NCBI GenBank assembly: GCA_964547995.1
Contig: CAZJRB010000012.1
Span: 40,450-104,449, forward strand
DNA: 64,000 bases
Direction: 5' to 3'
Source: CAZJRB01 sp964547995
GTDB lineage: Bacteria; Planctomycetota; Planctomycetia; Pirellulales; Thermoguttaceae
Both the position numbers and the translations under genes were made by a program. The notes below the pieces were generated by a model. That model saw only the letters and a program-made list of their open reading frames with translations, was not told the origin of the DNA and searched no databases. Shown one piece after another: positions 33,139-42,740 of this stretch (positions are counted from its first letter, which is position 1; each line of letters starts with the position of its first letter).

Positions 33139-33810
33139 CTACCGCTGCTGCGTCCGGCCGGAGAGGTAGAATTCGCCCTGGCCGAGGCGCAAGGTTTCGA
33201 CCCGGATGAGCCTGTCGTCCTGGTCGCGGGGCGGGGGGATCGTAATGACGGCGACCGGATCGCCCCGGGCCTGGCGCCACTCCAACCGGCAGTCGGCGTC
33301 TGCGGCGGCCTGCGAAACGGCCTCAAGGATGTTGTCCAGCGGCAGCGGCACCACGCCTACCCTGGCCTTGCAGATTTTCAGCGCGAAGACGTTCGGCTCG
33401 GGCACGGACGGCTCGACCGTGAGCGTGACCACCCGTCGCACGTTGCCGTATTGAAAGCGGCACGAGAGCATGACCTGCTCGGGCCGGATCGCCACGCGGA
33501 GATCGCTCACTTCGCGGGGGACGGCATTGGCATGGTTCTCGACGAGATCGACCGCCAGCCAGCCGTTGACTTGTCCTTCGGTGAACAGGGCCTCCCATTG
33601 GCCTTCCTTTTTCACGTCGCTGATCAGCGTGGTGGTCTTCTGGAGCATCTCGTCGCTGGCCTCGCGGGCGGTAACGGGATCCACCGCAACGGCCTCGCGG
33701 TACCATTTCGGCTCGACCTTCGTGCCTTGGTAGAGCCCAAACAGGACGATCGCGGCCAGCAGCAAAATGCCGCCGATGATGACGCCGGCGATGATGAGCT
33801 TTCTTCGCAC
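33139..33810 (-). CDS. Hypothetical membrane-anchored protein (223 aa)
   Basis: A 223-residue protein with one N-terminal membrane helix (KLIIAGVIIGGILLLAAIVL) and an extracytoplasmic domain: EASDEMLQKTTTLISDVKKE, FTEGQVNGWLAVDL, LSCRFQYGNVRRVVTLTVEP and a C-terminal basic tail. The general form (anchor, then a strand/helix domain with TEGQVN-x-WL) resembles YpmS-type anchored proteins, but I cannot confirm the family. The gene is bracketed by inverted copies of a 68-bp repeat. It stands alone on the minus strand. Confidence 0.7.
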   Translation of the reverse strand: MRRKLIIAGVIIGGILLLAAIVLFGLYQGTKVEPKWYREAVAVDPVTAREASDEMLQKTTTLISDVKKEGQWEALFTEGQVNGWLAVDLVENHANAVPREVSDLRVAIRPEQVMLSCRFQYGNVRRVVTLTVEPSVPEPNVFALKICKARVGVVPLPLDNILEAVSQAAADADCRLEWRQARGDPVAVITIPPPRDQDDRLIRVETLRLGQGEFYLSGRTQQR

Positions 33811-33887
33811 GTGTCTACGGTTGTTTCTTGCGGCACCCCGCCCCCTCCTGCCGCCGTTGGCTCGTCGGCGCCAGGGGGAGAAACGTG

Positions 33888-33956
33888 GGGGAATTGGACT
33901 TTCGGCTAGTGGTCAATCATCGCACCACGGGGACGAGCCCCGTGGTGGCGTTTGCA
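33888..33956. repeat. Inverted second copy of the 68-bp repeat
   Basis: This stretch is nearly the reverse complement of 32932-32999, including TAGTGGTCAATCAT (33907-33920) and the CCACGGGG...CCCCGTGG hairpin that follows it. No ORF. Confidence 0.65.
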
Positions 33957-33986
33957 GTTTAGGTGACAGGTGCTTCGTTCAGTGGG

Positions 33987-34178
33987 CTACACGTCGGGCA
34001 GTCTGGCGTGCGGGATGTCGTCCGGGTCAAGGCCCATTCTGCGGACCTTCTCTCGCGCCAATGCGTAGTCTGCTTCGTCAACGGCGTTGTTGAGGAGGAA
34101 CTCAGCCTTTCGCTCGGGCGTGTAGGTCTCCGAAAACCGAGCAATTCCGTCGGTCTGTCGATCTTCTGGACTACTCAT
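33987..34178 (-). CDS. Small hypothetical protein downstream of tyrS (63 aa)
   Basis: A 63-residue acidic protein: RFSETYTPERKAEFLLNNAV, DEADYALAREKVRRMGLDPD and DIPHARLPDV. It looks helical in the centre. Its ATG begins one base after the tyrS stop, so it is translated from the same transcript. It may be an antitoxin-like or tRNA-linked small protein. No family is recognised. Confidence 0.6.
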   Translation of the reverse strand: MSSPEDRQTDGIARFSETYTPERKAEFLLNNAVDEADYALAREKVRRMGLDPDDIPHARLPDV

Positions 34179-34179
34179 T

Positions 34180-35466
<1,287 letters not shown>

Positions 35467-35549
35467 GGGAGTGGGAGTGGGACAGTGGACAGAGGACAGT
35501 GGGTAGAGGACAGTGGACAGGGAGAGCGTTTAGTCGAGTGTTACGGTGT

Positions 35550-35915
35550 TTATTGTTTTCGTTTCAGGGAATCGGCAAGCCCGTGTCGTAGGCGGCCGAC
35601 TTCCGTGGCGAGGTCGAGTATCTGTTCGCTTTGTTGTTCCGAAATATAGTCCAAGCGTTGAGCAATGATGGTTTGCGTTTCCAGTTCCCGGCGCGAGCCG
35701 TTTGCGATGGACAGGAATCGCAGGAAATCCGCTGTCGTATCACGCCCCTGTCCCTCGGCAATATTGGACGGAATAGACACGGAAGCCCGCCGCATCTGGC
35801 TTCGTAAACCGTACAGTTCATCGTTGGGGAAATCTCTCGTTACCTCATAGACAAGGACGACAAGTTCCGTAGCTCGCTGCCAAAGAATCAGATCACGATA
35901 GTCTTTCACACTCAT
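35550..35915 (-). CDS. Four-helix-bundle protein (23S rRNA IVP family)
   Basis: A 121-residue protein: VKDYRDLILWQRATELVVLV, YGLRSQMRRASVSIPSNIAE, GQGRDTTADFLRFLSIANGS and RRELETQTIIAQRLDYISEQ. These are the core motifs of the four-helix bundle family first found as 23S rRNA intervening-sequence proteins, common as free-standing genes in planctomycetes. The molecular role is unknown. The ATG at 35915 is chosen over the open frame to 36053, which reads a simple CTGTCC repeat. Confidence 0.9.
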   Translation of the reverse strand: MSVKDYRDLILWQRATELVVLVYEVTRDFPNDELYGLRSQMRRASVSIPSNIAEGQGRDTTADFLRFLSIANGSRRELETQTIIAQRLDYISEQQSEQILDLATEVGRLRHGLADSLKRKQ

Positions 35916-35944
35916 TTCCGGATTCCTCCGATTGAAAAAAGTGT

Positions 35945-36030
35945 CGTCCCCACTGTCCTCTCCCCACTCTCCACTCTCCTCTGTCCACTGTCCACTCTCC
36001 TCTGTCCACTGTCCACTGTCCACTGTCCTC
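35945..36030. repeat. Simple tandem repeat of CTGTCCACT units
   Basis: About 85 bases of imperfect tandem CTGTCCACT/CTCTCCACT units lie between ispD and the four-helix-bundle gene. An inverted copy (GGACAGTGG units) lies at 35475-35520. No gene is encoded. Confidence 0.7.
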
Positions 36031-36033
36031 TCC

Positions 36034-36771
36034 TCACCTCCACATATCATCATCCGCGAACGGGTGGATCGGCCCCAGCTTCGGTTTCGGCAGTGCTTTG
36101 AGGGCCTTTTCGGCCAGGCGCAGGTCCTCCTTCGTGGTGATTTTCATGTTGATCGGGGAGCCGTGTACGACGGTGACCGGGTGGCCGAGCCGCTCGACGA
36201 GCTGGGCGTCGTCGGTCGCGGAAAAGTCGCCGCGCTTGGCGTAGGCCTCGATCAGCAGTTCGCGGCGGAAGACCTGCGGGGTCTGGGCCTCCCAGAGGTC
36301 CCGGCGTTCGACGGTCTCCTCGATTTTGTGATCGTCCCCGACGCGCTTGAGCGTTCCGGCGACGGGGATCGCGAAGATGGCGGCGCCGCTGTTTTGGGCG
36401 GCCTGGAAGACCTTGTCGACCCAGGGATCGACCAGGCAGGGCCGTGCGGCGTCGTGGACGGCGATGAAGTCGGCCTCCGGCTTTACCTTTTCCAGGGCGT
36501 TTGCGACCGAATCGGCCCGTTCCTTACCGCCTTCGACGACTTCGATCCCCAGAATCGCGACGTTGGAGGCGAATTTGAAATTGAAATCCTCGCGGTCCTC
36601 CGGGGCAATGATCAGGATCGTCTGGATGACGTCGTCGCGGTTGATGAACCGCTCGGCCGCATGGATCCAGATCGCCCGGTTGTCCATCGGTGCAAACGGC
36701 TTCTTGTAGTGTTTATCCTTGAACCGGCGGCTTCGGCCGGCAGCCGGCAATATCACGGAAAACTTGGCCAC
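36034..36771 (-). CDS. ispD: 2-C-methyl-D-erythritol 4-phosphate cytidylyltransferase
   Basis: A 245-residue nucleotidyltransferase of the MEP isoprenoid pathway. It transfers CMP from CTP to methylerythritol phosphate. The nucleotide loop reads LPAAGRSRRF, followed by VVEGGKERADSVANAL, VHDAARPC and ETVERRDLWEAQTPQVFRRE, and TDDAQLVERLGHPVTVVHGS. All these are family motifs. I prefer the GTG at 36771 because AAGGAG lies 6 bases upstream. The frame is open to 36810. Neighbours are unrelated, so it is probably monocistronic with no visible regulator. Confidence 0.92.
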   Translation of the reverse strand: MAKFSVILPAAGRSRRFKDKHYKKPFAPMDNRAIWIHAAERFINRDDVIQTILIIAPEDREDFNFKFASNVAILGIEVVEGGKERADSVANALEKVKPEADFIAVHDAARPCLVDPWVDKVFQAAQNSGAAIFAIPVAGTLKRVGDDHKIEETVERRDLWEAQTPQVFRRELLIEAYAKRGDFSATDDAQLVERLGHPVTVVHGSPINMKITTKEDLRLAEKALKALPKPKLGPIHPFADDDMWR

Positions 36772-36969
36772 GGCGAACTCCTTGACAGTCGAACGGGCAA
36801 CCTTACACAAAACCCTTCTATTGTCCCGTTTCCCCCGGGCAGGTCAAGCCGAAAAGTCCCGCGTTCGTAGTCCGGTGGTTTCACAGACGTCATCGCGACC
36901 AACGGTCGCGGCTTTATAACGCAAGCGACCGTTTATCCTTTGAGAACCTCCAGCGAGCGCCACCCACCA

Positions 36970-38370
36970 CTACTCCTTCTCCTCGCTCCGCTTCTTTCTT
37001 CCGGGCTTCTTTGGCTTCTTCTGGTCCTTCGGTGCCCGTTTGAGTTCCGTTTCGAGGCCCTTGTCGCCTTGCTGGTCCATCCAGGCTTCGAGTTTTTTGC
37101 GGAGGCCGTCCATCAGCTCGCGGTTGGCCGGATCGCCGGCGAGGTTGTTCAGCTCGTAGGGGTCTTTGACGATGTCGTAAAGCTCTTCGGCCGGGCGGTG
37201 CTGGTACCACTTGACCAGCTTTGCGGCCTTCGGGTCGGTCTTGGCCGCTTCGACCCAAGAACGCCAGTAGCCGCCGCTGTCGCCGCGGATCAGCACGTTA
37301 TGGAACGGCGCCTCGTGGTTGAGGTTCATGATGTACTTGTGCGTGCCGGTGCGGATCGAGCGGATCGGGTAACCCTCGGGCGTGCCGGCGATGATGCCGC
37401 GGGTGGTGTGGACGCCGTACACCACGTCGGCGTGCTTGTCGGTCTTGCCCAGCAGGACCGGCAGGAAGCTGCGGCCGTCAAGCCCTTCGACCGGCTTGCC
37501 CCCGGCGGCGGCGATCAGCGTCGGCACGATGTCGACGTACTGCACCATGGCGTTGGACTCGGACCCTGCTTTCACCCGGTCCGGCCAGCGGATGATCAGC
37601 CCGACGTGCAGCCCGATGTCGTAGCAGGTCCACTTGCCGTGGGGGAACTGGGCCCCTTGTTCGGTCGTGCAGATGAAGATGGTATTGTCTTCGACGCCGG
37701 CGTCCTTGACCAGTTTCATGCACTCGCCCACCTCGCGGTCGAAGTCGGTCACCTCGGCGAAATACTTGCACAACGCCTTGCGGGTTTCCTCGTTATCATA
37801 CAAATAGGGCGGCACCGTCAGCTTGTCGGGATCGTACCGGCTCGGGTCGCCGGCCGACCACGGCAGGTGCGGGCTGTGCGACGTGTAGATCAGGCAGAAC
37901 GGCTGGTCCTTGTCGCGGCCGATGAACTCGGCGATCTTGGCTTGGCTGATCGTCTCGAAGGGGAACGAATCGGGCGGCCCAAAATGCTTCTTGCCGCAGA
38001 TGCCGACCCGGTAGCCGAGATCGCGTAGATAATGCACGATGCTCTTGGTACCCGGCTTGACTTTGCTGTGGTTCGGATACGCCCCGTTGCGGACCGGGAA
38101 GATGCCGGTGTAAAGCTGCTGCCGGGTCGGGGCACACATGGCCGTGGCCGTAAACGCCCGGCGGAAAAGCATCCCCTCGCCTGCCAGACGGTCGATGTTC
38201 GGCGTAATCCCGTCCTTGCTGCCGTAGCAGCCCAACGAGTTGAACGTCAGGTCGTCGGCCATCGTCAGCAGGACGTTGGGCTTCGTGGCGTCCGCCGCCG
38301 GCGAGAAAGTTGCGCATGACGTCGGAAGAATGAGAACGGCCGCGAAAATTCGTAAGGTCTTCAGTTTCAT
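36970..38370 (-). CDS. Exported Cys-type sulfatase
   Basis: A 466-residue arylsulfatase family hydrolase of the alkaline-phosphatase fold, probably acting on sulfated polysaccharides in the periplasm or outside. It has a Sec signal (LRIFAAVLILPTSCATFSPA), metal-binding NVLLTMADDLTFNSLG, and the maturation signature C79-A-P-T-R83 (MCAPTRQQLYTGI) whose Cys becomes formylglycine. HSKVKPGTKSIVHYLRDLGY, GKKHFGP and SPHLPW follow. The Lys-rich C-terminus is disordered. The ATG at 38370 follows AAGGAA. Planctomycetes carry many such sulfatases. A maturation enzyme is needed but the SUMF1 domains at 28118 are probably not it. Confidence 0.93.
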   Translation of the reverse strand: MKLKTLRIFAAVLILPTSCATFSPAADATKPNVLLTMADDLTFNSLGCYGSKDGITPNIDRLAGEGMLFRRAFTATAMCAPTRQQLYTGIFPVRNGAYPNHSKVKPGTKSIVHYLRDLGYRVGICGKKHFGPPDSFPFETISQAKIAEFIGRDKDQPFCLIYTSHSPHLPWSAGDPSRYDPDKLTVPPYLYDNEETRKALCKYFAEVTDFDREVGECMKLVKDAGVEDNTIFICTTEQGAQFPHGKWTCYDIGLHVGLIIRWPDRVKAGSESNAMVQYVDIVPTLIAAAGGKPVEGLDGRSFLPVLLGKTDKHADVVYGVHTTRGIIAGTPEGYPIRSIRTGTHKYIMNLNHEAPFHNVLIRGDSGGYWRSWVEAAKTDPKAAKLVKWYQHRPAEELYDIVKDPYELNNLAGDPANRELMDGLRKKLEAWMDQQGDKGLETELKRAPKDQKKPKKPGRKKRSEEKE

Positions 38371-38549
38371 GGTGATTCCTTTTCCACGGGAGTTGGCCAC
38401 TGTGGGATAGTCCGGCTCGGGACAACCGTTACAGTTTAGGCGTTTGGGACAGCGGTGTCAAAACTGCCATCCGCGCAGGGCGCAGTGGTAGCGGCGAGGT
38501 CTGCTTCACGGAGATGTTCCGGCGGAAAGGAGGACCGTGGAACCGGTTC

Positions 38550-39905
38550 TCAGGAGTCAGGCGGAGGCGGAGGAGGCTCGTCGGCTTCCGGTTTCGGGGG
38601 GACGTCTTGCGGAGGGGCCGTCTTGGGTTGCGATCCCCCGGGAAGAACGCGCCGGAGCTTGTCCGTCTCCACTTTGATCTGTTCCATCACGGTAGCGTCA
38701 GGTTGGTTGCTTCCAACAGTTTTGATCATGGCGTCGATCAACTGGTGGAGGCCGGCGGTTCGCGGTACTCCCGGGACGGTGGCGAATCCCCCCTTCAGCG
38801 CGGAACTGGCGGCGGTCAAACGTTCCTTCAGCCGGGCACGAGAAATCGGGGCCTGTCCGTTTTCCTGCGCCAGTTCGCCATCCACGGCGTCGACGGCCAG
38901 TTGGCACAGTGCAACGGCGATCTGGCGTCCATTCTCCAGGCGGACGGCCATTGCATAATCCAGATTGCCGAGGGCCTTGGCGGCCGCGACTCGGGTGTAG
39001 AGAGGGAGTCTCCGGTCTCCGGCCGTCTTGGCCAGCGCCACGAGGGCCTTGTTGTTGGTTCCGACCTCCCGGAGGTGTCCCAGAACTTCGGCGGCCTGGG
39101 CACGCAACCAGGCATCGCCGGCGGCCACCTTGCCGGTACGGTTCGGGGTATTCAGCACCCTATCCATTATGGTGACAATTCCGGTGCGGATATTGCCGGC
39201 GGGAACCGCGTTGAGTTTCGTATGGCGCAATATGCCGGTCATCGCCGCTATCTTGACAGCAACCGGGTATTGCTCGTCCGTACCGTATACGACCTTACCC
39301 AGCTCCCTCAAAGCGGCCGGCAGCGGAACCGGGGGCTCGCTCGATGTGGGTGACTCCTTCGCGTTGAGGTCTCCGATCATCAAAGCGGCATTGACCCGTA
39401 TCGCCGGGTGAAAGTTGCAACGCGTGCGAGGATTCAACGGGTCGACGTTGCCGACCAGGCGAGTCATGTATTGCAGCGTCAGTTTGTTGAGGTGTTCGTG
39501 GACCTTGCGAGGTTTGTCGCCGGTGCCGCAATTCTTCAAGGCAATGCGGAGATCCCGGCGGAAATCAGTACGGTCGGTGCCGGAGACGTGTCCCGCAAGT
39601 TCCTCGCGGTTGTCCACCAACGTCCATCGGGGAAACTCGTAGGTCCAGAAGTAGCGGTCGAAGAACGCCTGCTCTTTGGAATCCGCGAACTCGCCGGCCC
39701 TCAGGATCCCCCATATCTTTGACTTCATTCTCGATTGCTTCAGGTCGACCTTGAGTTCGGTCCAGGCTGGCGCCGCCGGCAAAACTGCCGCCGGTTGAGC
39801 CGCCGCCGACCGGGTAAACCCGACGGGGAGGAGAAGACTGAGCCATCCCAGCACGATCGACAAGATGAAGAGCGACCGGAGTCGAAACGGGCAGAAAACG
39901 CACAT
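38550..39905 (-). CDS. Exported hypothetical protein with helical repeats
   Basis: A 451-residue protein with a Sec-type signal region (RLRSLFILSIVLGWLSLLLP, cleavage near SAAAQP). The mature part has alternating helices, such as VPAGNIRTGIVTIMDRVLNT, VAAGDAWLRAQAAEVLGHLR and VAAAKALGNLDYAMAVRLEN, in a HEAT/ARM-like arrangement (inference). It ends in a Pro-rich tail (PKPEADEPPPPPP). The ATG at 39905 is preferred over a TTG 12 bases upstream that touches the AAGGA. No catalytic motif is seen. Confidence 0.8.
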   Translation of the reverse strand: MCVFCPFRLRSLFILSIVLGWLSLLLPVGFTRSAAAQPAAVLPAAPAWTELKVDLKQSRMKSKIWGILRAGEFADSKEQAFFDRYFWTYEFPRWTLVDNREELAGHVSGTDRTDFRRDLRIALKNCGTGDKPRKVHEHLNKLTLQYMTRLVGNVDPLNPRTRCNFHPAIRVNAALMIGDLNAKESPTSSEPPVPLPAALRELGKVVYGTDEQYPVAVKIAAMTGILRHTKLNAVPAGNIRTGIVTIMDRVLNTPNRTGKVAAGDAWLRAQAAEVLGHLREVGTNNKALVALAKTAGDRRLPLYTRVAAAKALGNLDYAMAVRLENGRQIAVALCQLAVDAVDGELAQENGQAPISRARLKERLTAASSALKGGFATVPGVPRTAGLHQLIDAMIKTVGSNQPDATVMEQIKVETDKLRRVLPGGSQPKTAPPQDVPPKPEADEPPPPPPDS

Positions 39906-40206
39906 GAGAAAAGTCAATCCTTCGCTAAACAGCCCTTGGGCCTTGCTTTACGACTTGCACATCTTGGGACAATCTGAAGGGGCATTTGGTGCTCGTTTCA
40001 AGCCGCAGCGCAATGCCGACCCACTTTCAGGCTACCACTACCAGGGCGGGTGTGTCAAGTTGCGTCAACGGGTGGTGACCAAGCTTTCTGGATGGTACGG
40101 CTACATTTCATTCTGTGGCCATGCGGCCGTTTCTTCGGGATTTACGACACGGGCACAAATTAGTTCCATTGGGGGGTTCCACCAACGGTTTTATGGGATA
40201 CACGTC
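39906..40206. other. Intergenic region between two minus-strand genes
   Basis: 301 bases without a credible gene. I see no strong hairpin, promoter or repeat in it. Confidence 0.5.
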
Positions 40207-41592
40207 TCAACGGGCCATGGCCAGATGCGGTTCCTCAAGCCCCAGCCGTTTCATTTTCTTGTAGAGCGTGGTCCGGTTGATGCCGAGGGCTTCAGCGGTG
40301 TCATGGCGGTTCCAGTTGTTTTGTTCGAGGGCATCGCGGATGATCTGGCGTTCGGGGCCCTCCAGTGCCTGTTTGAGTGTCCGATTGCCGGCCGGTTCGA
40401 CGCGGATGGAGCCGTCGGCGACGATATCTGCGGGCAGATCGTCGAGGTCGATGAGATCGCCCTTCCCCAACAGGACGGCCCGTTCCACGACGTTTTGCAG
40501 TTGGCGGACGTTGCCCGGCCAGGAATAGCGTTGGAGCATTTCCATGGCGTGGTCGGTGAAGCCGGCGACGTGTTTGCCGGCGTCGGCACACGCGCTTTTC
40601 AGAAAATGCTCGGCCAGCAGCGGGATGTCGGGAATCCGCTCGCGCAGCGGCGGCAGCTCGATGTTAATCACGTTGATGCGGTAAAAGAGGTCCTGGCGAA
40701 ACCGGCCCTCGGCCACCGCCTTTGAAAGATCTTCGTTGGTGGCCAGGATGGCCCGGTCGTCCACGGTGAAGGTTTTGGCGCCGCCGACCTGCTCGAACTC
40801 GAAGTCTTGCAGGACGCGGAGCAGCTTGACCTGCATGGCCGGGCTGGCAGTGGAGATTTCATCGAGGAAGATCGTTCCGCCGTCGGCCTGCATGAATTTG
40901 CCGATTCTCTCACCCGCAGCCCCCGTGAATGCACCGGCGACATGGCCGAAGAGTTCGCTTTCGAGCAGTGTTTCGGGCAGGGCCCCACAAGCGACTTCGA
41001 TAAACGGTTTGTCGCGGCGCCCGCTGCGATGGTGCAGCGCCCGGGCGATCAACGACTTGCCCGTCCCGCTTTCGCCGGTGATCAACACCGTGGCCTTGGT
41101 GTCGGAAATGCTGTCGATCATGTCGAATATCTTCAACATGCGGTGATCGTTTCCGATGATATTCTCCATGCCGAACCGCATGTCGAGTTGGGCCTTGAGC
41201 GTCTTGTTTTCTTCGAGGACGTTGCGTTGGTTGAGTGCCCGATGAATAGCGATTTCAAGCTCTTCGTCGATCAGAGGTTTAGTGAGGAAGTCGAAGGCGC
41301 CGTGCCGGACGGCCTCGACGGCCGATTCGACCGTGGCACAGCCGCTGATCATAATAACCGCTGTTTGAGGATGGTTCTGCCGGCACTGTGCAAGGATGTC
41401 AAAGCCGTCGCCGTCGCGAAGTTGAATATCCGTGATAACAATGTCGTAGGTCTTGCGGTTGACCGCGGCGGTTGCTTCGGCAAAGGAGGCCGCGATATCG
41501 GTTGCGTAGCCCTGTTCGCGAAGCCACGTTGCCATGGAAGCCAGCAGGTGTCGATCGGTGTCAATCAGAAGAAGTGAACCCTGGTGTTTCAT
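40207..41592 (-). CDS. NtrC-family sigma54-dependent response regulator
   Basis: A 461-residue activator with receiver, AAA+ and Fis-type HTH domains. Receiver: LLIDTD, phosphoacceptor D55 in VITDIQLRDGDG, K105 in LTKP. AAA+: Walker A GESGTGKS (173-180), the sigma54-contacting GAFTGA (220-225), Walker B IFLDE (241-245). The C-terminal HTH (NNWNRHDTAEALGINRTTLY) binds enhancers. The GAFTGA is intact, so it should activate sigma54 promoters. No partner histidine kinase is adjacent. A divergent NarL-type regulator is encoded 463 bases away. Confidence 0.94.
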   Translation of the reverse strand: MKHQGSLLLIDTDRHLLASMATWLREQGYATDIAASFAEATAAVNRKTYDIVITDIQLRDGDGFDILAQCRQNHPQTAVIMISGCATVESAVEAVRHGAFDFLTKPLIDEELEIAIHRALNQRNVLEENKTLKAQLDMRFGMENIIGNDHRMLKIFDMIDSISDTKATVLITGESGTGKSLIARALHHRSGRRDKPFIEVACGALPETLLESELFGHVAGAFTGAAGERIGKFMQADGGTIFLDEISTASPAMQVKLLRVLQDFEFEQVGGAKTFTVDDRAILATNEDLSKAVAEGRFRQDLFYRINVINIELPPLRERIPDIPLLAEHFLKSACADAGKHVAGFTDHAMEMLQRYSWPGNVRQLQNVVERAVLLGKGDLIDLDDLPADIVADGSIRVEPAGNRTLKQALEGPERQIIRDALEQNNWNRHDTAEALGINRTTLYKKMKRLGLEEPHLAMAR

Positions 41593-42055
41593 GCTCTCAT
41601 CCTAGCCCTGCCCCGCAAGTCAGATTGTCGTGATTGGGAAGGTTGTGCTGTCCTGGTGCGTAATCAAAGTTGCGTGACAGCGGTGGATTGTCGGCAATTT
41701 CGTCACAACCGGTGGCTGTTTTCGTCCCAAGGCACGTCGGTGGGGAGAAACCGCACGGGCTGTCGCCAAATATCTACGTTACGGGATGCAGCAAGTCAAC
41801 GCGCGAACTTGGGTATTTTGGGCATTCTGGATGGAAGTGGATTGACAAAACATCCCATTAGATTTCTAGGCAAAATGGGTTTTGTGCATGACCTGCAAGT
41901 ACGGTTTTCCCCTCATTTTGGGCCGATTTTTCGCACTTATCCCGCTGGATTGTGGGGGTGACTTTGTTCTGTTGGGGGATTTCGTCCTGCCCTTTAGTGT
42001 ACTAAGATACGAGCAATAAAGGTGTTCGGACAACTCTAGAAATTGGGAGACCCCG
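41593..42055. other. Divergent intergenic region between two response regulators
   Basis: 463 bases without a credible gene. A TTGACA at 41842-41847 is followed at 17 bases by TCTAGG (poor -10), and TAAGAT at 42003-42008 could be a -10 for the plus gene but lacks a good -35. I see no clear sigma54-type GG-N10-GC site. Confidence 0.45.
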
Positions 42056-42688
42056 ATGAGTATCAGACTTTTGGTTTGCGACGACCATGAGGTCATTCGC
42101 ACCGGTCTGGCCAGTTTGCTGGCCGGGACGGAAATCGAAATCATTGGCGAGGCGGCCACCGGCAAGGAGTCACTCGAACAGGCCGAGAAGCTCAAACCCG
42201 ACGTTGTTTTGTTGGACATTCGCATGCCCGGCGGCGATGGTCTTGCCACGCTCGAAAAGATGCGGGCCAAAGTACCTGAGAGTCGGGTGGTGATGCTCTC
42301 GACGTATGATAATCCGACCTACATCGCGCGGGCAGTGGCGCTGGGGGCGAGCGATTATGTCCTGAAGGGTTCGTCTCGCGACGCGATTGTCGCGACGATC
42401 ACCGCCGCCGGGCGCGGCGAGTCGCCCAGCCGAAGCGGCGAGTTGGGGCGGATCGCCGGGGCGATGAAGGTCCGCCAGGTAATCGACGACGACGATGTCC
42501 CACTGACCCAACGTGAAACCCAGGTGCTTCGCCATGTCGCCTTGGGGCTGAGCAACAAAGAGATCGGCCGCTCGCTGGAGATCAGCGTCGAAACGGTGAA
42601 GGAGCACGTGCAGAACATCTTGCGGAAGATCGCCGTCAGCGACCGCACCCAAGCCGCCGTTTGGGCAGTCCGCAAGGGTTTGGTGTAG
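42056..42688 (+). CDS. NarL/FixJ-family response regulator
   Basis: A 210-residue regulator. The receiver domain has acidic pocket CDDHE, phosphoacceptor D54 (VLLDIRMPGGDG) and K104 (YVLKGSSR). The C-terminal LuxR-type HTH has LTQRETQVLRHVALGLSNKE and EISVETVKEHVQNILRKI. It binds DNA when phosphorylated, and its stimulus is unknown because no kinase gene is adjacent. GGGAGACCCCG precedes the ATG. It is encoded divergently from the NtrC-type regulator. Confidence 0.94.
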   Translation: MSIRLLVCDDHEVIRTGLASLLAGTEIEIIGEAATGKESLEQAEKLKPDVVLLDIRMPGGDGLATLEKMRAKVPESRVVMLSTYDNPTYIARAVALGASDYVLKGSSRDAIVATITAAGRGESPSRSGELGRIAGAMKVRQVIDDDDVPLTQRETQVLRHVALGLSNKEIGRSLEISVETVKEHVQNILRKIAVSDRTQAAVWAVRKGLV

Positions 42689-42740
42689 CATCGCGCAGAT
42701 TCTGCGAGCTTGGGGGATCGTTGGGGACTCTCGTTGGGGA

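Noticed and set aside
35945..36030. CRISPR-like tandem repeat
   Set aside because: Units are only about 9-12 bases with no unique spacers; it is a simple-sequence repeat, and no cas genes are near.
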